From positions 1,081,438 through 1,145,437 of the forward strand of contig NW_004624882.1 in assembly GCF_000247695.1 (NCBI RefSeq): a stretch of DNA of 64,000 nt. Reading direction: 5' to 3'. Each line of letters opens with the position of its first letter. Positions within the stretch are counted from its first letter, which is position 1. Positions 11,340-21,979 of the stretch are shown here, in pieces. Under the pieces are notes generated by a model. It was not told the origin of the DNA. It searched no databases and saw nothing but the letters and a program-made list of their open reading frames with translations. The stretch is from Heterocephalus glaber. Lineage: Eukaryota; Chordata; Mammalia; Rodentia; Bathyergidae. A program made the translations under genes and the position numbers.

Positions 11340-11945
11340 TATTAATTTCTATTAAGTTAAATGAAGACCTTCTTCATGGCCCATCAATTTTTCTCCTATG
11401 TATATAGCCAAGAGAAATGAAAGCATGGGTCCTTAAATCACAGCAGTGTTTGTGGCAGCTTTTCCCACAACTGGTCCCAAATGGAATGATCCAAATATCC
11501 ATCAAGAGAAGAATGGATAGGCAAATTGTGGCAAATCCTTATGATGGAGTAAAAAAGAGCCGCTTACAATGGAATAATAAGCTAACAATGGAATAGTTCA
11601 AAAGAATAAACTGCTGATTCTTGTGGCCACCTGGATAAATTTCAAAAACATTATATCAAGAGAAAGAAGGCAGATGGATAGATGCAAAAGTGAGTTCTGG
11701 ATGGAGTTTACAAACAAACAAACCTAGTTTATGGGTATAGATGTCAGTGCAATGATTCGCTGGCTAGTGAGAAGCCTCAGGGTCAATGCACCAAGCTACC
11801 TAAGAGAAGGGGACAAAGGAATGCTCTGGTGTGATGGAAAGATAGAGCTGTTGATCTGCTCAGTGGTTACAAGGAGGTATACAGGGGTAAAAGTCCTTCA
11901 AGCTGTGCACTTAAGATGTGTACACTACACTGTATGAAATTATAG
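11340..11945 (+). mobile_element. L1 3' region fragment
   Basis: It carries L1 3' landmarks in order: 'gaatgatccaaatatccatc', 'agagaagaatggataggc' and a terminal part around 11915 (gatgtgtacactacactgta) like the L1M 3' end. It is diverged. Confidence 0.75.
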
Positions 11946-12078
11946 CTCAGGTGGAAAACAAAGAACACAGATGGTTTACGTAATTGTTTGTATCTGGAAT
12001 GTTCCAAAGGCCCATGTATTAAAGGTTGGGTCTCCAGCTTGATGTTATTGGCAATTGGTAGAGCCTTTAAGAGACAGG

Positions 12079-12251
12079 GCCGAGGCAGTTGTGGTGGTAC
12101 ATCCTCGGCATTCTGCGAGGCTGAGGTAGGAAGATCACAAGTTCAACCCTAGCCTGGGCAATTTAGTGACCTAGTGAAAGCCTGTCTTAAAATAAAAAAT
12201 GTAAAAGGTTGGGGTGTAGTTCAGTGCAAAGGCCCTGAGTTCAACCCCCAG

Positions 12252-12253
<2 letters not shown>
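12079..12253 (+). mobile_element. Composite B1-dID SINE inside LTR
   Basis: The B1 half (tgtggtggtacatcctcggc) and dID half (ggttggggtgtagttcagtg) end in 'tcaacccccagta'. A GA microsatellite grows directly from its tail. Confidence 0.85.

Positions 12254-12311
<58 letters not shown>
12254..12311. repeat. (GA)n microsatellite
   Basis: Nearly pure GA dinucleotide repeat of about 58 bp at the 3' tail of the preceding SINE. Confidence 0.95.
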
Positions 12312-12313
<2 letters not shown>

Positions 12314-12893
12314 GGTGCCCAGTGAGAGGTGATCAGGTCACTGGGGGTGTGCCCAGAGGGGACAATGGGACCCTAGTCTCCTCTTCCTGTTTCTTCTGTG
12401 TGTCCCAGCCATGAGGAGAGTGGCTTGTTGCTCCTCCAAGCTCTCCGTGACACAGACCCAAAAGCAATTGAGTCAATGGATTATGGACTAAAGCTTCCAA
12501 AACTATGAGCCCAAATAACCCCTTTCTCTTTATAAGTTGATTATCTCTGATAATATTTGCTACAGTAGCGGAAAGCTGACTAACTCAGTGTCTTCATCCA
12601 GCTGCTGCAGGGCTGACAGAATGCTTGGTGATTTCCATCAGTAAGCACCAGATTTAGTTTAGACCTTTTTGATCAGCAGGCAATAAAGAAAACTAAGTAA
12701 TTTTCTCCCAGTCAGGATTGAAGATATACACGTTAACCCCTGACTGAGAACTTGCTGTGTGCTTGATTCTGAGCTGAGAGCTTTGGCAGACTTAATAATA
12801 AAGCTGATCGAAATCTTCCCATCTGGTATACAACAAACTGCAGGTACATCAGTGGCAAGATTTCAAGGTGGACAGTGACAGTGGATGTAGCTT

Positions 12894-13098
12894 TCTTTTG
12901 GTGGGTAATGGGGATTGAACCCAGGGTCTTTGCTCTGAGCTACATTTTCAGCCCTTCTTAAATTTTTAATTGTTTTTAAAATTTTGAGACAGGGTCTCAC
13001 TAAGTCCCTAAGTTGCCGAGACTAGGCTCAGATTTGCCATCCTCCTGCCTCAGCCTCCCAGAGTGCTGGAATTATAGGCATGTGCCACTCCGTCCAGC
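12894..13098 (-). mobile_element. Composite B1-dID SINE, minus strand
   Basis: The antisense dID half (gattgaacccagggtctttg) is followed by an AT-rich linker and the antisense B1 half (gagacagggtctcactaagt). Confidence 0.87.
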
Positions 13099-13361
13099 CA
13101 GACAGGTTCTGGGGATGGCATATGATCTGCTCAACATTCGGTGGCCATCGTTGAGTGACAGTGGCAGAAGAGAGGCAGGTGCCCTATTTTCACAGGGTTG
13201 AGAGCTTCAGAGGAAAGGTGGGAAATATCAGTGTGTGAAGGAGACACACAGGTAATGCCCACTCCCCTCCCCCATTGTTGACTCTGTCTAGGGGAAGAGT
13301 TTGTTTCTCAGCCTCAACTGATCAGTGTGGGGGCTTAGAATCATCAGGGAAGGTTTGTTAC

Positions 13362-13775
13362 CTAGGGTTGCTGTGACAAATTATGGCTAACTTGGTGACT
13401 TAAAATAACTGAAGTTCATATTCTCACAGTTCTGGAGGTCAGAATTTTGAGATCAATATCACTGGCCCAAAAATCATGAGCAAGCATCTGTTCATGGTCT
13501 TTTCCAGCTTCCACATCCCTTAGCTTGTGGCCCCATCACTGCAGCTTCTGGCCTGCTGTGCATTGACCACATCTCCCTCTGGCCCCTGCTTATAGGCATT
13601 CATGGGAAACATTCAGGCCTGCCCATGCCACACAGGACAATTTCCCCACCTCCAGACCTTTAACTTCATCACACCTACAAAGAGCATTTTTATTTTCTTT
13701 TTTACCTAAGTTAACATTCACAGGCTCTGGACATTAGGATCTCAGATCTTTGGGAACATTTTGCAGTCTATCACC
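13362..13775 (-). mobile_element. Old LTR, antisense
   Basis: Landmarks of a common ancient mammalian LTR in antisense are seen in order: 'agggttgctgtgacaaatta', 'ctcacagttctggaggtcag', 'tagcttgtggccccatcact' and 'ttaacattcacaggctctgg'. The family was assigned from memory. Confidence 0.6.
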
Positions 13776-14009
13776 TAGGGCCAGCCCCCCGTTGGTCTTG
13801 AAGTACGTAAATAAAAGAAAACACTGACCTCTCTCTGCCAAAAAGAAAGATGCAACGGGTTGAAACCCACAAGCATGGTTCCGCCTTCTCTTTCTCTCTC
13901 TCTTGCCTTCTGCCTCACTGTTCTGGCTTCCTGGTTGCAGAATGACTCTTTGAAGAGGCCCCTGACAGAGCTTCCTCAAGCTGCAGGTGAAATCCACTGA
14001 ACTGAGACT

Positions 14010-14210
14010 CTAGGGCAGGATTTTCTATCAAGGCCCAATGGCATCTGGGGACACATCACTTTGTGGGTGGCTCACTGTGCATTTGTAGGATGTTCAGCAG
14101 CATCCTTGGCCCCTGGACTCCATCAATCACCCTCAGCTCCCCAACCCAGCTGTGACAACCCAGAATGTCTCCAAATATTGTCAGACATTCCCTGGAGGAC
14201 CAGACTGCCT
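14010..14210. mobile_element. hAT-type MER element fragment
   Basis: Segments such as 'catttgtaggatgttcagca' and 'aatgtctccaaatattgtca' match a common nonautonomous mammalian DNA transposon. Related copies lie at 21690 and 58235 in this window. Confidence 0.55.
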
Positions 14211-14214
14211 CCAG

Positions 14215-14624
14215 ATGAACCGTACTTCTCTCCCAAGAGGAGCAGGCTCATCCATTGCTCCTGAGGAGGATAGGCTGCCTTGCCACCTCCAGTTTTGAGG
14301 CCACAGAAGGACCCTGTTGCTGGGGTCTGCTCTGGCCCCTTTGTCATCAGTCCCACTGGGATGCCTTCTAGGACAGGATTTCCTAGGACTGAGGATACCT
14401 GGAGCCTTCAGTGAGTGGCCCAAGTTGGGAATCCTGGACCCCTCTCTGATGTGATGGTTCCAGGCATGGTCTTCCAGGGATCACTGGAAACTCACTCAGC
14501 CTCAGGCCTGAGTCAAGTTGAAAAACCTCTTAATATCTTTCCCTGGGGTCCCGAGAGTTGGTGGAGGGTGGCTACTTATGACATCTCTTTATTCTTGGCT
14601 GTAATCTTAAGAAAACAGCTCTGT
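14215..14624. other. Unique GC-richer sequence, no gene seen
   Basis: No repeat recognised. Short overlapping open frames on both strands share no family resemblance. Confidence 0.45.
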
Positions 14625-14830
14625 GGCCTCTGATTGCTGGGGGTGGACTCCCAGCTCCACTACTTTGAAGCTAGGATGACTTGGGCGACTATGTAATCTC
14701 TCTGCCTCAGTTTCTTCATCTGTAAACTGTGAATAAGAGTAGGATCTCTTTCCTGGGATTGTGGGGAGAATGAAGCACATGATACATGTAAATTGGTTGA
14801 TAATTACCACATAAAGCTACAATGAAGTTT
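14625..14830 (+). mobile_element. MIR SINE
   Basis: A sense MIR with a clear core: 'gatgacttgggcgactatg', then 'ctgcctcagtttcttcatct' and a late part, 'cacatgatacatgtaaattg'. Confidence 0.75.
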
Positions 14831-14834
14831 ATCA

Positions 14835-15375
14835 TATTGTGTCTTTCTGGTGTACAAGACTCGATCACCCTCCTAGGCCCCCTTAAGAAGGGCCTTCAAA
14901 GATGACTTTATTTCCTGAAAACTATGAGAAATGGCTCTCCAAACATTATAGATAAAATACAGTCATGCATGAGATAGTCTCTGTTCTTCAATATTCCCAT
15001 AACTTCATAAAACCAATTCTGTTGAATTTTACATAGAATGCAAGGAGATTCTGTTTTCTATGTATTTTCATGTGAATGCTTTAAAGCCAGAAATACAATC
15101 GAAGCTTTTTTTTTTTAAAAAAGGAAAGTAAAAAATACATTTTCTATCTTGACTCTCCCTCCACTTTGCTTTGAAGCTACACTGTTTGTTCACAGGCAGC
15201 CCCATAGGCATAAAGATAAGACTGCTTTTGTTAAAAGGCCAGAAAAACAAAAACACTCCCCAAAGCTTGGCTTTTCAAGTGCACATGTTATAGGTTTAGA
15301 TGAATGAAGCAAGATTACAGCCAAATATGGGCAGAGCATGCTGAGAAACCTCAATTATGATTGGCTCTTAACTTT
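14835..15375. other. Unique AT-rich sequence
   Basis: No repeat or exon recognised. A T/A homopolymer junction lies at about 15107-15135. Confidence 0.4.
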
Positions 15376-15379
15376 GCCC

Positions 15380-16590
15380 CAAATGAAGAACATTGTGGTT
15401 TAAATGTCGCAGGCCCAGGAAGTCTTGAAATGAACTGAAGCGTTTTTCAAATTCATTCTTCATCATTCCAACTGGGCCTGAGCCTGCTGCTATTGGTTGC
15501 TGCTAAGCTGAGCTCTGAGTCTGGGCTGACCATTTTCAACCCTCACTTGACAGAGCATAATTAGAGGAGAAGGCTCACCCAGTGTTGGTGATATTTGAGT
15601 CCTGAGAGCTTTCAATCCCAGCGCTGGATTGAATTTCCCTTTCTTTCCTGCCACGCTGCCAATTTGTCCTGCTGTAAGCTGACCACAGCCCAGACACTAT
15701 GAAAAGCAAACTATGTTCCGCTGGTTCTAAAAGAGCCATTGAAAGCCCGGACTTGTAAAGGATGCGTAGCTGCAGCTGACCCTCTGGGCAATAGCCCGGG
15801 AAGATAAAATGCTTCGCAGCTTCAGTTTCCACCAAGTGTTTTAAAACATTGGGGTTTGTTTCAGGCCGTCTGTAATTCTTTGTTATCTGCAACACAGCCA
15901 TTCTTTTTACTCTTGTGATCAGATCATGAGTCTCTTGCACAACCAGCCAAGGAGCTCTGTGGGCAGGAAGACTATTAAGCCCCGGCTCGCTCTGCGAGCA
16001 ACCGAGGGCACAGTAGATAGCCATCTGGGAGTGGCTGAGCTGCACTGCCCTATCAAACACTTGTACATGCCACCAGCTGCCCTCTCTTCCAAGCTTTTGA
16101 TAAACAGGAATTTTGCCCAAACTATCCCATGGGCAGCTGACGATATTATTATCCACGGTAGGAAAACAGACAATGACAAAGTCGGCTCTGGGCAGCAACA
16201 GAAGAGAATCAGACTTGGTTCCCCTAGCCCTGCCTACTGCGTGTGCCGAATGTACAAAATGACAAAGTTCAGCTTGAATGTTTTCCTTTCTGCAAGAGCA
16301 AAGCACACAAATATGTTCCTTCCCTGTAAGGAAACCTCAAAGCACAGCGGGCCACCCTGCCATAAACCCTGACCTGAACAGAGAAGTAGGGGCTGGGGAA
16401 ACAGGGAAATTTTGCATGAAGTTTATGCCTTCCTCCAGCCTACCATGTTCTGTGCTGGCACCTTTGTTAAAGGTGACTGGTCCTGCCAGAGGGGTCCTCT
16501 CCTTCTACAAAATCCCTGGGAAGCACCCGCATCTCCACATCTTACCAGTTTTCTCTTGGACCTTGAAATCCCAGATATGGAGCTGATCAG
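15380..16590. other. Repeat-free block, possible conserved noncoding element
   Basis: About 1.2 kb carries no SINE, LINE or LTR that I can recognise, in a window where such gaps are usually broken up. The longest undamaged frame in the window lies here, 243 codons on the minus strand (15575-16306), overlapped by 148 codons on the plus strand (15926-16372). Neither translation resembles a known protein. I see no domain, signal peptide or transmembrane segment. I infer a possible regulatory element rather than a gene. Confidence 0.35.
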
Positions 16591-16596
16591 ACCCCA

Positions 16597-16782
16597 CCTC
16601 CCTCCAGTACTAAAGATTGAATCCAGGGCCTTCACACTGAGCTAAATCCCCAACCCTTTTAAATTTTTCTTACTTTGAGACAGGGTCTAGTTAGGTTGCC
16701 TGGGCTGGGCTTGAACTTGCCACTCTCCTGCTTCAGCCTTCCAGAGTGCTGGGATCATAGGCATACACCACCTTGTCTGGCT
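16597..16782 (-). mobile_element. Composite B1-dID SINE, minus strand
   Basis: The antisense dID half (ttgaatccagggccttcaca) is joined to the antisense B1 half (tttgagacagggtctagtta), which ends near 'tacaccaccttgtctggc'. Confidence 0.87.
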
Positions 16783-16789
16783 TACCTTC

Positions 16790-17215
16790 TCTTAAGACAC
16801 TACACAGTTACTATCAGCCCTTAATTCCAGAGAACCTTTGATAACAAAAATAAAGCCTTAACTGATTATAAATTATTCTAGGCATTTGGGAGATCAGTTT
16901 GGTAATGTATTAACCTTAATTTTTTTAATTCAAGTATCATGTTTGATTAATATTCAGAGATACAGTAAAAAAAGTACATAGAGATATTTATTAGAATATT
17001 ATCATAGAGAAAAATTACATGCCTTGTAAATGTCGCTCATCAGCAATTTAAACATACATAGTATATTTTTAGAATAACAATTGTAGCTATTAATAATCAT
17101 GTTGAGAAGAATGGAGGAATATGGTTAAAATTTCACATAACTTGAAAAAAGAATATAGAATTGAATATCCAGAATGACCTTGGTTTGTAAAAAACAGAAT
17201 ATGTATTTAAGAATA
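16790..17215. other. AT-rich interval, nothing recognised
   Basis: AT-rich unique or deeply decayed sequence without an exon or clear repeat. Confidence 0.4.
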
Positions 17216-17221
17216 TTATGT

Positions 17222-17402
17222 AGCCTGTGATCCCAGCACTCCGGGAGGCTGAGGCAGGAGGATTGCAAGTTCTAGCCTGGCCTGGGCAACTCAGTGACTT
17301 TAGTGAGATTCGGTCTCAAAATAAAAAAATAAAAAAGGGCCGGGATGTAGTTCAATGCAAATGTCCTGGGTTTAATCCCCAGTACCACAAAAAGAAAGAA
17401 AG
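17222..17402 (+). mobile_element. Composite B1-dID SINE
   Basis: The B1 half begins at its internal 'gcctgtgatcccagcactcc'. The dID half is 'gggccgggatgtagttcaat', ending in an AAAG-rich tail. Confidence 0.86.
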
Positions 17403-17404
17403 AA

Positions 17405-18005
17405 TATATGTAGAAGCAGAGAAAAAGTACTAGAAATAAAATAATATTAACAGTGATGTTTGGCTTGCTGAGGATGAAGTTCATAAAGGTTTCATGTTTT
17501 TTCCCCACTACGGTGGTTTTTCTATATTCTGCAAATTCCCTATAGCTACTGAGTGTTGTTTTTATAATGAAAAGATTCATTTAGGAAAGTACTGTCCAGC
17601 TCAAGCTGGCAGATCCTTTAATGAATAACATGAGCAGGGAAGAAGGAGAATGTCAGTCCTGAGTCCCTCTGGATGTTTACCGTTCATCAAAAGGTCATCA
17701 TGATTGGGTATAACATGCACCATGCGAATGGCCACTGCTTTCCCACTCAGCTGTGGCCCAAGCAAGTTGAGCTGGAGGTGGGCAACCACGGTTCTCCTAA
17801 CACAAAGAGGGAATGCACAAGTCACCAGCCACAGGGGCAGATCTGCAAGAAGAGCAGGCTAGGGCAGCTGGTGTCCTTCCCCTGATGGGAACCTGTGTTC
17901 ATGACTACAATGTTCTTCAGTCTTCCGGAAACTGCTCCCCTTGTGATCAGAACTTTGACACCATTAGCCACTGGGTGACAAGATACTTGTCCTTAGCAGT
18001 ATGAA
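17405..18005. other. Unique sequence, no gene seen
   Basis: No repeat or exon recognised. Overlapping short frames on both strands look like chance. Confidence 0.4.
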
Positions 18006-18009
18006 TATA

Positions 18010-18152
18010 TGGTTGGGTATGGTGGCACATGCCTGTAACCCCAGCTCTCAGAAGGCTGAGGCAGGAAGATTTCAAATTCAAGCCCAGCCTGGACTACATA
18101 GTTAGTTTAAGGCCAGCTTGGATTATATAGTGAGACCTTGTCTCAACAGACA
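18010..18152 (+). mobile_element. B1-like SINE with internal duplication
   Basis: The B1 body carries the duplicated 'agcctggactacatag' / 'agcttggattatatag' block typical of rodent B1, then 'gagaccttgtctcaa'. Confidence 0.87.
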
Positions 18153-18159
18153 AACAAGC

Positions 18160-19600
18160 AAACTACTGAATAGGTGTCCGTGCCAGGTAAGAAGAAAAGA
18201 AGGTTCAGCACCCATCCACTGAACTAACTTGTGAGGTCAGGTGGGAGCTTTACTTGAGACCGTGTTCTCTGCCTGCTAATTAGTCTCTGCTTGGCACTGG
18301 ACTCAGCAGGAGAGTCTGCAAACCCTCTGGCCTCATAAACCACCCACCCATGCCAATGCCATGGAGGTGCCCCAATTTGTCCCCAGGGCCTAGATGGAGC
18401 AGTGGAGCCAGACCCACACAGTCTCCTGGCAGTTGTCGTGTGTCTGCAGGCTAATGGAGGGATTTACAGCTAGAAAGAATTCATAACTGCCCTTCTCCTA
18501 GCTTGGACAGACCCGAAAGACAAGGAGACCAGCGATGTACTGTGCAGCTCTTCTCATGAGTCACAGGGGACAGGAAGCCACTGGGGTTTGTTCCAAGCAT
18601 GTGACACAAGGTAGTGGTTTTGGTGCAACAGTCAGGTAGGTTTGCAGCCGGAAGCGTTCACACAAGACACATTTTGGCTTCTGTCCCACCCTCGTGTTGT
18701 TCAGACTCACGCTGTTGGTATTTTCTCTGCCTGCAGTGTCTGAAGATACCGTGCAAGGGGCGACATCAAGGTCTAGTTGAGGAAAGGCCTGGGTGCCGGG
18801 GCCTTTTCTCAGCTGCCCTTAAAGAAGCCCCAGACTGAGCCACTTCCCTCAAGCAGTAGTCCCTGTGGCTTTTAAAGAGACCACTTAGAGAAGGAAAGGC
18901 CGTGCTCTGCTAACAAAGCTGAGTAAGCCCTTTTAGCTGTCTTCTGGCATTAATCTGCTCTCAATAGAAATCAATGGTATTTATTACTACTGAACAAGCA
19001 TTAATGGAGGGTCTGAAAGGCCCTGAAATCACATCTAAGATGCCCAATCTCCTAGGAACTGCCCTTTCAGCTCCCAGTGGTCTTGAATTCATTTGCCTTC
19101 CGAGGCAAATTTAGTCTGAAATGTAGGCTGCATCCTCATGAGCTTTGCAAGCTGGTCACCCTTCCATCAAGAGGAAAAAGCAAACAAACCCAAAACCTCT
19201 TGCAGCATTAATTTCAACAGCAGCCACACTGCAAGACTTCAAGATAATGTGTCTTGCACAAGAATGCTGTGGGGGAGGGGAAACCTTTGTAAATAGTTAT
19301 TTATTTCCTTATTGAGGTTTTTTCCCCCTAAATTTGAGACAAAGATTTGGCAAAGGAAGCAGAACTGGGTCGCAAGATCTCGGAGGATGGATTCTCTCAA
19401 TCTCCCTTCATTCTCTCCATTCCTCATCCTCACAGTCACATACCTTAACAAACAACCCAAGAGACACTTCAAAATGGCCACTGTCTAGCCATAGCCACCA
19501 TGGTGACCTGTCTTAAAACCCACTAATGGTCTTTTAAACCTACATTTTTTGGTCAACATATTAACCTTGCTTCTCTCTAAACTATTGCTGAAATGAGAAG
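18160..19600. other. Unique sequence, no gene seen
   Basis: Non-repetitive. The part at about 18900-19230 is quiet, with no repeat, and could be conserved noncoding sequence. I cannot tell from one genome. Confidence 0.4.
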
Positions 19601-19608
19601 ACATTAAT

Positions 19609-19787
19609 AGGCGTGGTGGTGGATGGCTGAAGTCACAGCACTCTGGGAGGCTAAGGCAAGAGGATCACAAATTGGAGCCACACCTGGGCAACTGAGTGAC
19701 TTTGTGAGTTTCTGTCTCAAAATTTAAGAAAGGGCTGGGAATGTAGTTCAGTGGGAAAGCCCTGGGTTCAATCCCCAGTACTGCAGA
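19609..19787 (+). mobile_element. Composite B1-dID SINE
   Basis: A diverged B1 half (gcgtggtggtggatggctga) is joined to the dID half (gggctgggaatgtagttcag). Confidence 0.86.
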
Positions 19788-19824
19788 GGGGCAGGGGATC
19801 AGAAATGAAATCAGCAAAGGAATG

Positions 19825-19851
19825 AATAAATAAATAAATAAATAAATAAAA
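19825..19851. repeat. (AAAT)n microsatellite
   Basis: About seven tandem AAAT/AATA units (aataaataaataaataaata) just downstream of the SINE. Confidence 0.9.
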
Positions 19852-20427
19852 TAGCTTAGAATTCATAGCTTCTTATGTACCATCAAGCCTACAAAGATTT
19901 TTTAAAAAGGCAAGACCAAGCCTTAGGTAAAAGCAAAAACTGTGAGACCATTTCCAAACTAATTGCTTGCAGCTACAAGGAATAACTTAGATAGTCAAAT
20001 GCTCTGGGTTTGAGCATGTGGGCGGGGAGAAAAGCTGGTAGCGAGTCAAGCAGATTCTGCCTTCTCTAGAGCACTTCCAGGCATGGTGTGGGCTGCATCC
20101 TTCTCTGCAAGGGGCTTGAGTGCTCTATGGCATGGCTTCCTGTAAGGGACTTCCGGTAGAGGAAAAAACACACAGTGATGTTGCTTGCTCCATATCTCTG
20201 TGTTCTTGTCCCATATCTTCCTATTTTCAGCATTCAACAGGCTCTCAGAGAGTGAACACCAGACACTGTGTTGCAAGGAAAACTCTGTTGTGTAGAGATT
20301 TGCTTGGAAAATTCTAAATTCCTTAACATTAACATTCAGACTGATACTAAAATGGAGGTACAGTACTGTGATTAGGTGAGAGCGAGGAGTCTTCAAGACC
20401 AAATTGACACTGAAATGGCTTATGATG

Positions 20428-20528
20428 GGCCAGGGATTTAGCTCAGTGGTTTCACCGCCTGCTGCACAAGTGCAAGGACCCAAGTTCGATCCCCGGTACC
20501 AAAAAAAAAAAAAAAAAACAACAACAAA
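20428..20528 (+). mobile_element. ID-like SINE with long A tail
   Basis: It has A box 'tagctcagtgg', the 'gctgcacaagtgcaagg' diagnostic and B box 'agttcgatcccc'. A 17-19 base A run follows, then an AAC-rich tail. A 16-bp repeat of 'tgaaatggcttatgat' (one mismatch) lies at 20411-20426 and 20547-20562. Confidence 0.88.
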
Positions 20529-20909
20529 AAAACAAATCCACAGTCTTGAAATGGCCTATGATTATTTAAATGTCCAACTCCACCCTTTACAGAACAAGTA
20601 GATTCAGAGGCAGGAGAAATCATCAATTCTCTGTCCTAGATGTTCTGGACTCGATTATTCTGATGGAGAAAAGAAGGTCTTAATTATTTGCAGATTAACT
20701 AATCTACAGCAGATTCTAGTAAATATTCTTTTCTCTTGGGGTTAAATCAATTGCTGCATCATTTCATGAGCTACAATTGCTTCTCAACTGGTAGAATTTT
20801 CTAAACAGAGACATTTGATGGGTTGATAGAAATCTCAGGGTCAGCCTGTACTGAGCTACTTGTGTACTATTGTTTCTTTAGTTGAAAGTGACCTAGGAGG
20901 TCGGTCGTA

Positions 20910-21010
20910 ACTTAGCAACTTCGTTTTACAGATAAAGAAACTGAAGACTGAGGTCTCACAGACCAGTGGGAATACTGTTTGTCCTAAAGTCCCAAATCGC
21001 CCAAGGATCG
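20910..21010 (-). mobile_element. MIR fragment, antisense
   Basis: 'ttttacagataaagaaactg' followed by 'gaggtctcacagaccagtgg' is the antisense of the conserved MIR core. Confidence 0.6.
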
Positions 21011-21014
21011 CAAT

Positions 21015-21685
21015 CAGTGCTCTTTGCACAAAACTCTTCGGGCTATGGATAGGACTTCTTGTCAATATTCTCCAAGGATCTATGGCTTCATAATTCAATG
21101 ATAATCATTAAGTTTCTTACTAGAAATAACGACCAAAGCTGTTTCCCGTCCTGGCCAACAAATCGAAAGAGCAACAAGCTGAAGGCAAACAGACATCACT
21201 TTATTGAGTTTGAAATTTTCCTTAAATCACTCATTGCCCTGCAACTAAAAACAGTTACAGCATGCATTCTGGCCTGTTCCCTTTAAACTGTGGAGCAGCA
21301 AACAACCAAGCTAGGACTTTTTAAAAAAGATTTTCTCTGATTTTTCCTCACTTGTCATTTCCACAAGTTTAGCTAAAAGGCACTAATGGTACTGTAAATT
21401 TTTATTATTACTACTGTTTCAACAATTTTACTGAATAGCCTTTAAAGATTGGCAGAAATTGCAGTGAAATATATTTAAGGAGCTTGCTTACAGAGTCATT
21501 TACTTTAAAAGGTCATACTTACATTTATTCAACGATTTTCTGTGGGGTGGGAAAGAGGAAGGAGGAAATATCACCTAAGGGTTGCTTACTTTTTGTTTTA
21601 GCAGACTATAGTTTAGTTGATTCTATCGATGGAGAAATGTTTCAAGTGGGTTTATATTTAGGGCACGTGGTAGGATGAGGATTTC
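21015..21685. other. Unique AT-rich sequence
   Basis: No repeat or exon recognised. Confidence 0.4.
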
Positions 21686-21689
21686 TTAA

Positions 21690-21970
21690 CATGGGCACTG
21701 GTAGCATTTGGAGTCTGATAGTTCCATATCATGGGGGATTGTCCTATGCATGGTAGCATAGTTAGCAGCAACCCTGGCATCTACCCACTCAGTGGTAGCA
21801 ATCAAAAACTGTCTCTAGGGCCAGGGATTTAGCTCAGTGGCTCTGAGTCGGCCTTGTGAGCACAAGGTCTTGAGTTCAATCCCTGGTACAAAAAGAAAAA
21901 GTCTCTAGACATTGCTAAGATTCCATTTGCCAATTTGCTCCCTGGTCCCCTAAAGTGAGAATCTCTACGT
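21690..21970. mobile_element. hAT-type MER element, split by a SINE
   Basis: 'gggggattgtcctatgcatg' and 'ccctggcatctacccactca' lie left of the SINE, and 'tctctagacattgctaagat' to its right. This is the same element type as at 14010 and 58235. Confidence 0.6.
21819..21893 (+). mobile_element. ID-like SINE inside a MER element
   Basis: Body 'gggccagggatttagctcag', with a slightly shortened middle and tail 'acaaaaagaaaaa'. The short duplication 'gtctcta' flanks it. Confidence 0.85.
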
Positions 21971-21979
21971 TCGAGTGAT

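Larger units (their letters stand above)
11986..12586 (+). mobile_element. Solo LTR, MaLR-like, split by a SINE
   Basis: The LTR reads from 'tgtttgtatctggaatgttc' to 'gaaagctgactaactca'. The middle is displaced by a B1-dID SINE and a GA tract. 'tatgagcccaaataacc' near the 3' end corresponds to the polyadenylation-signal block of the other LTRs here. Exact ends and the 5-bp duplication are not settled. Confidence 0.6.

Noticed and set aside
15575..16306. 243-codon minus-strand frame as a gene
   Set aside because: The translation shows no recognised domain, and another frame overlaps it on the plus strand. No splice or promoter context is visible. Kept only as a finding about the block.
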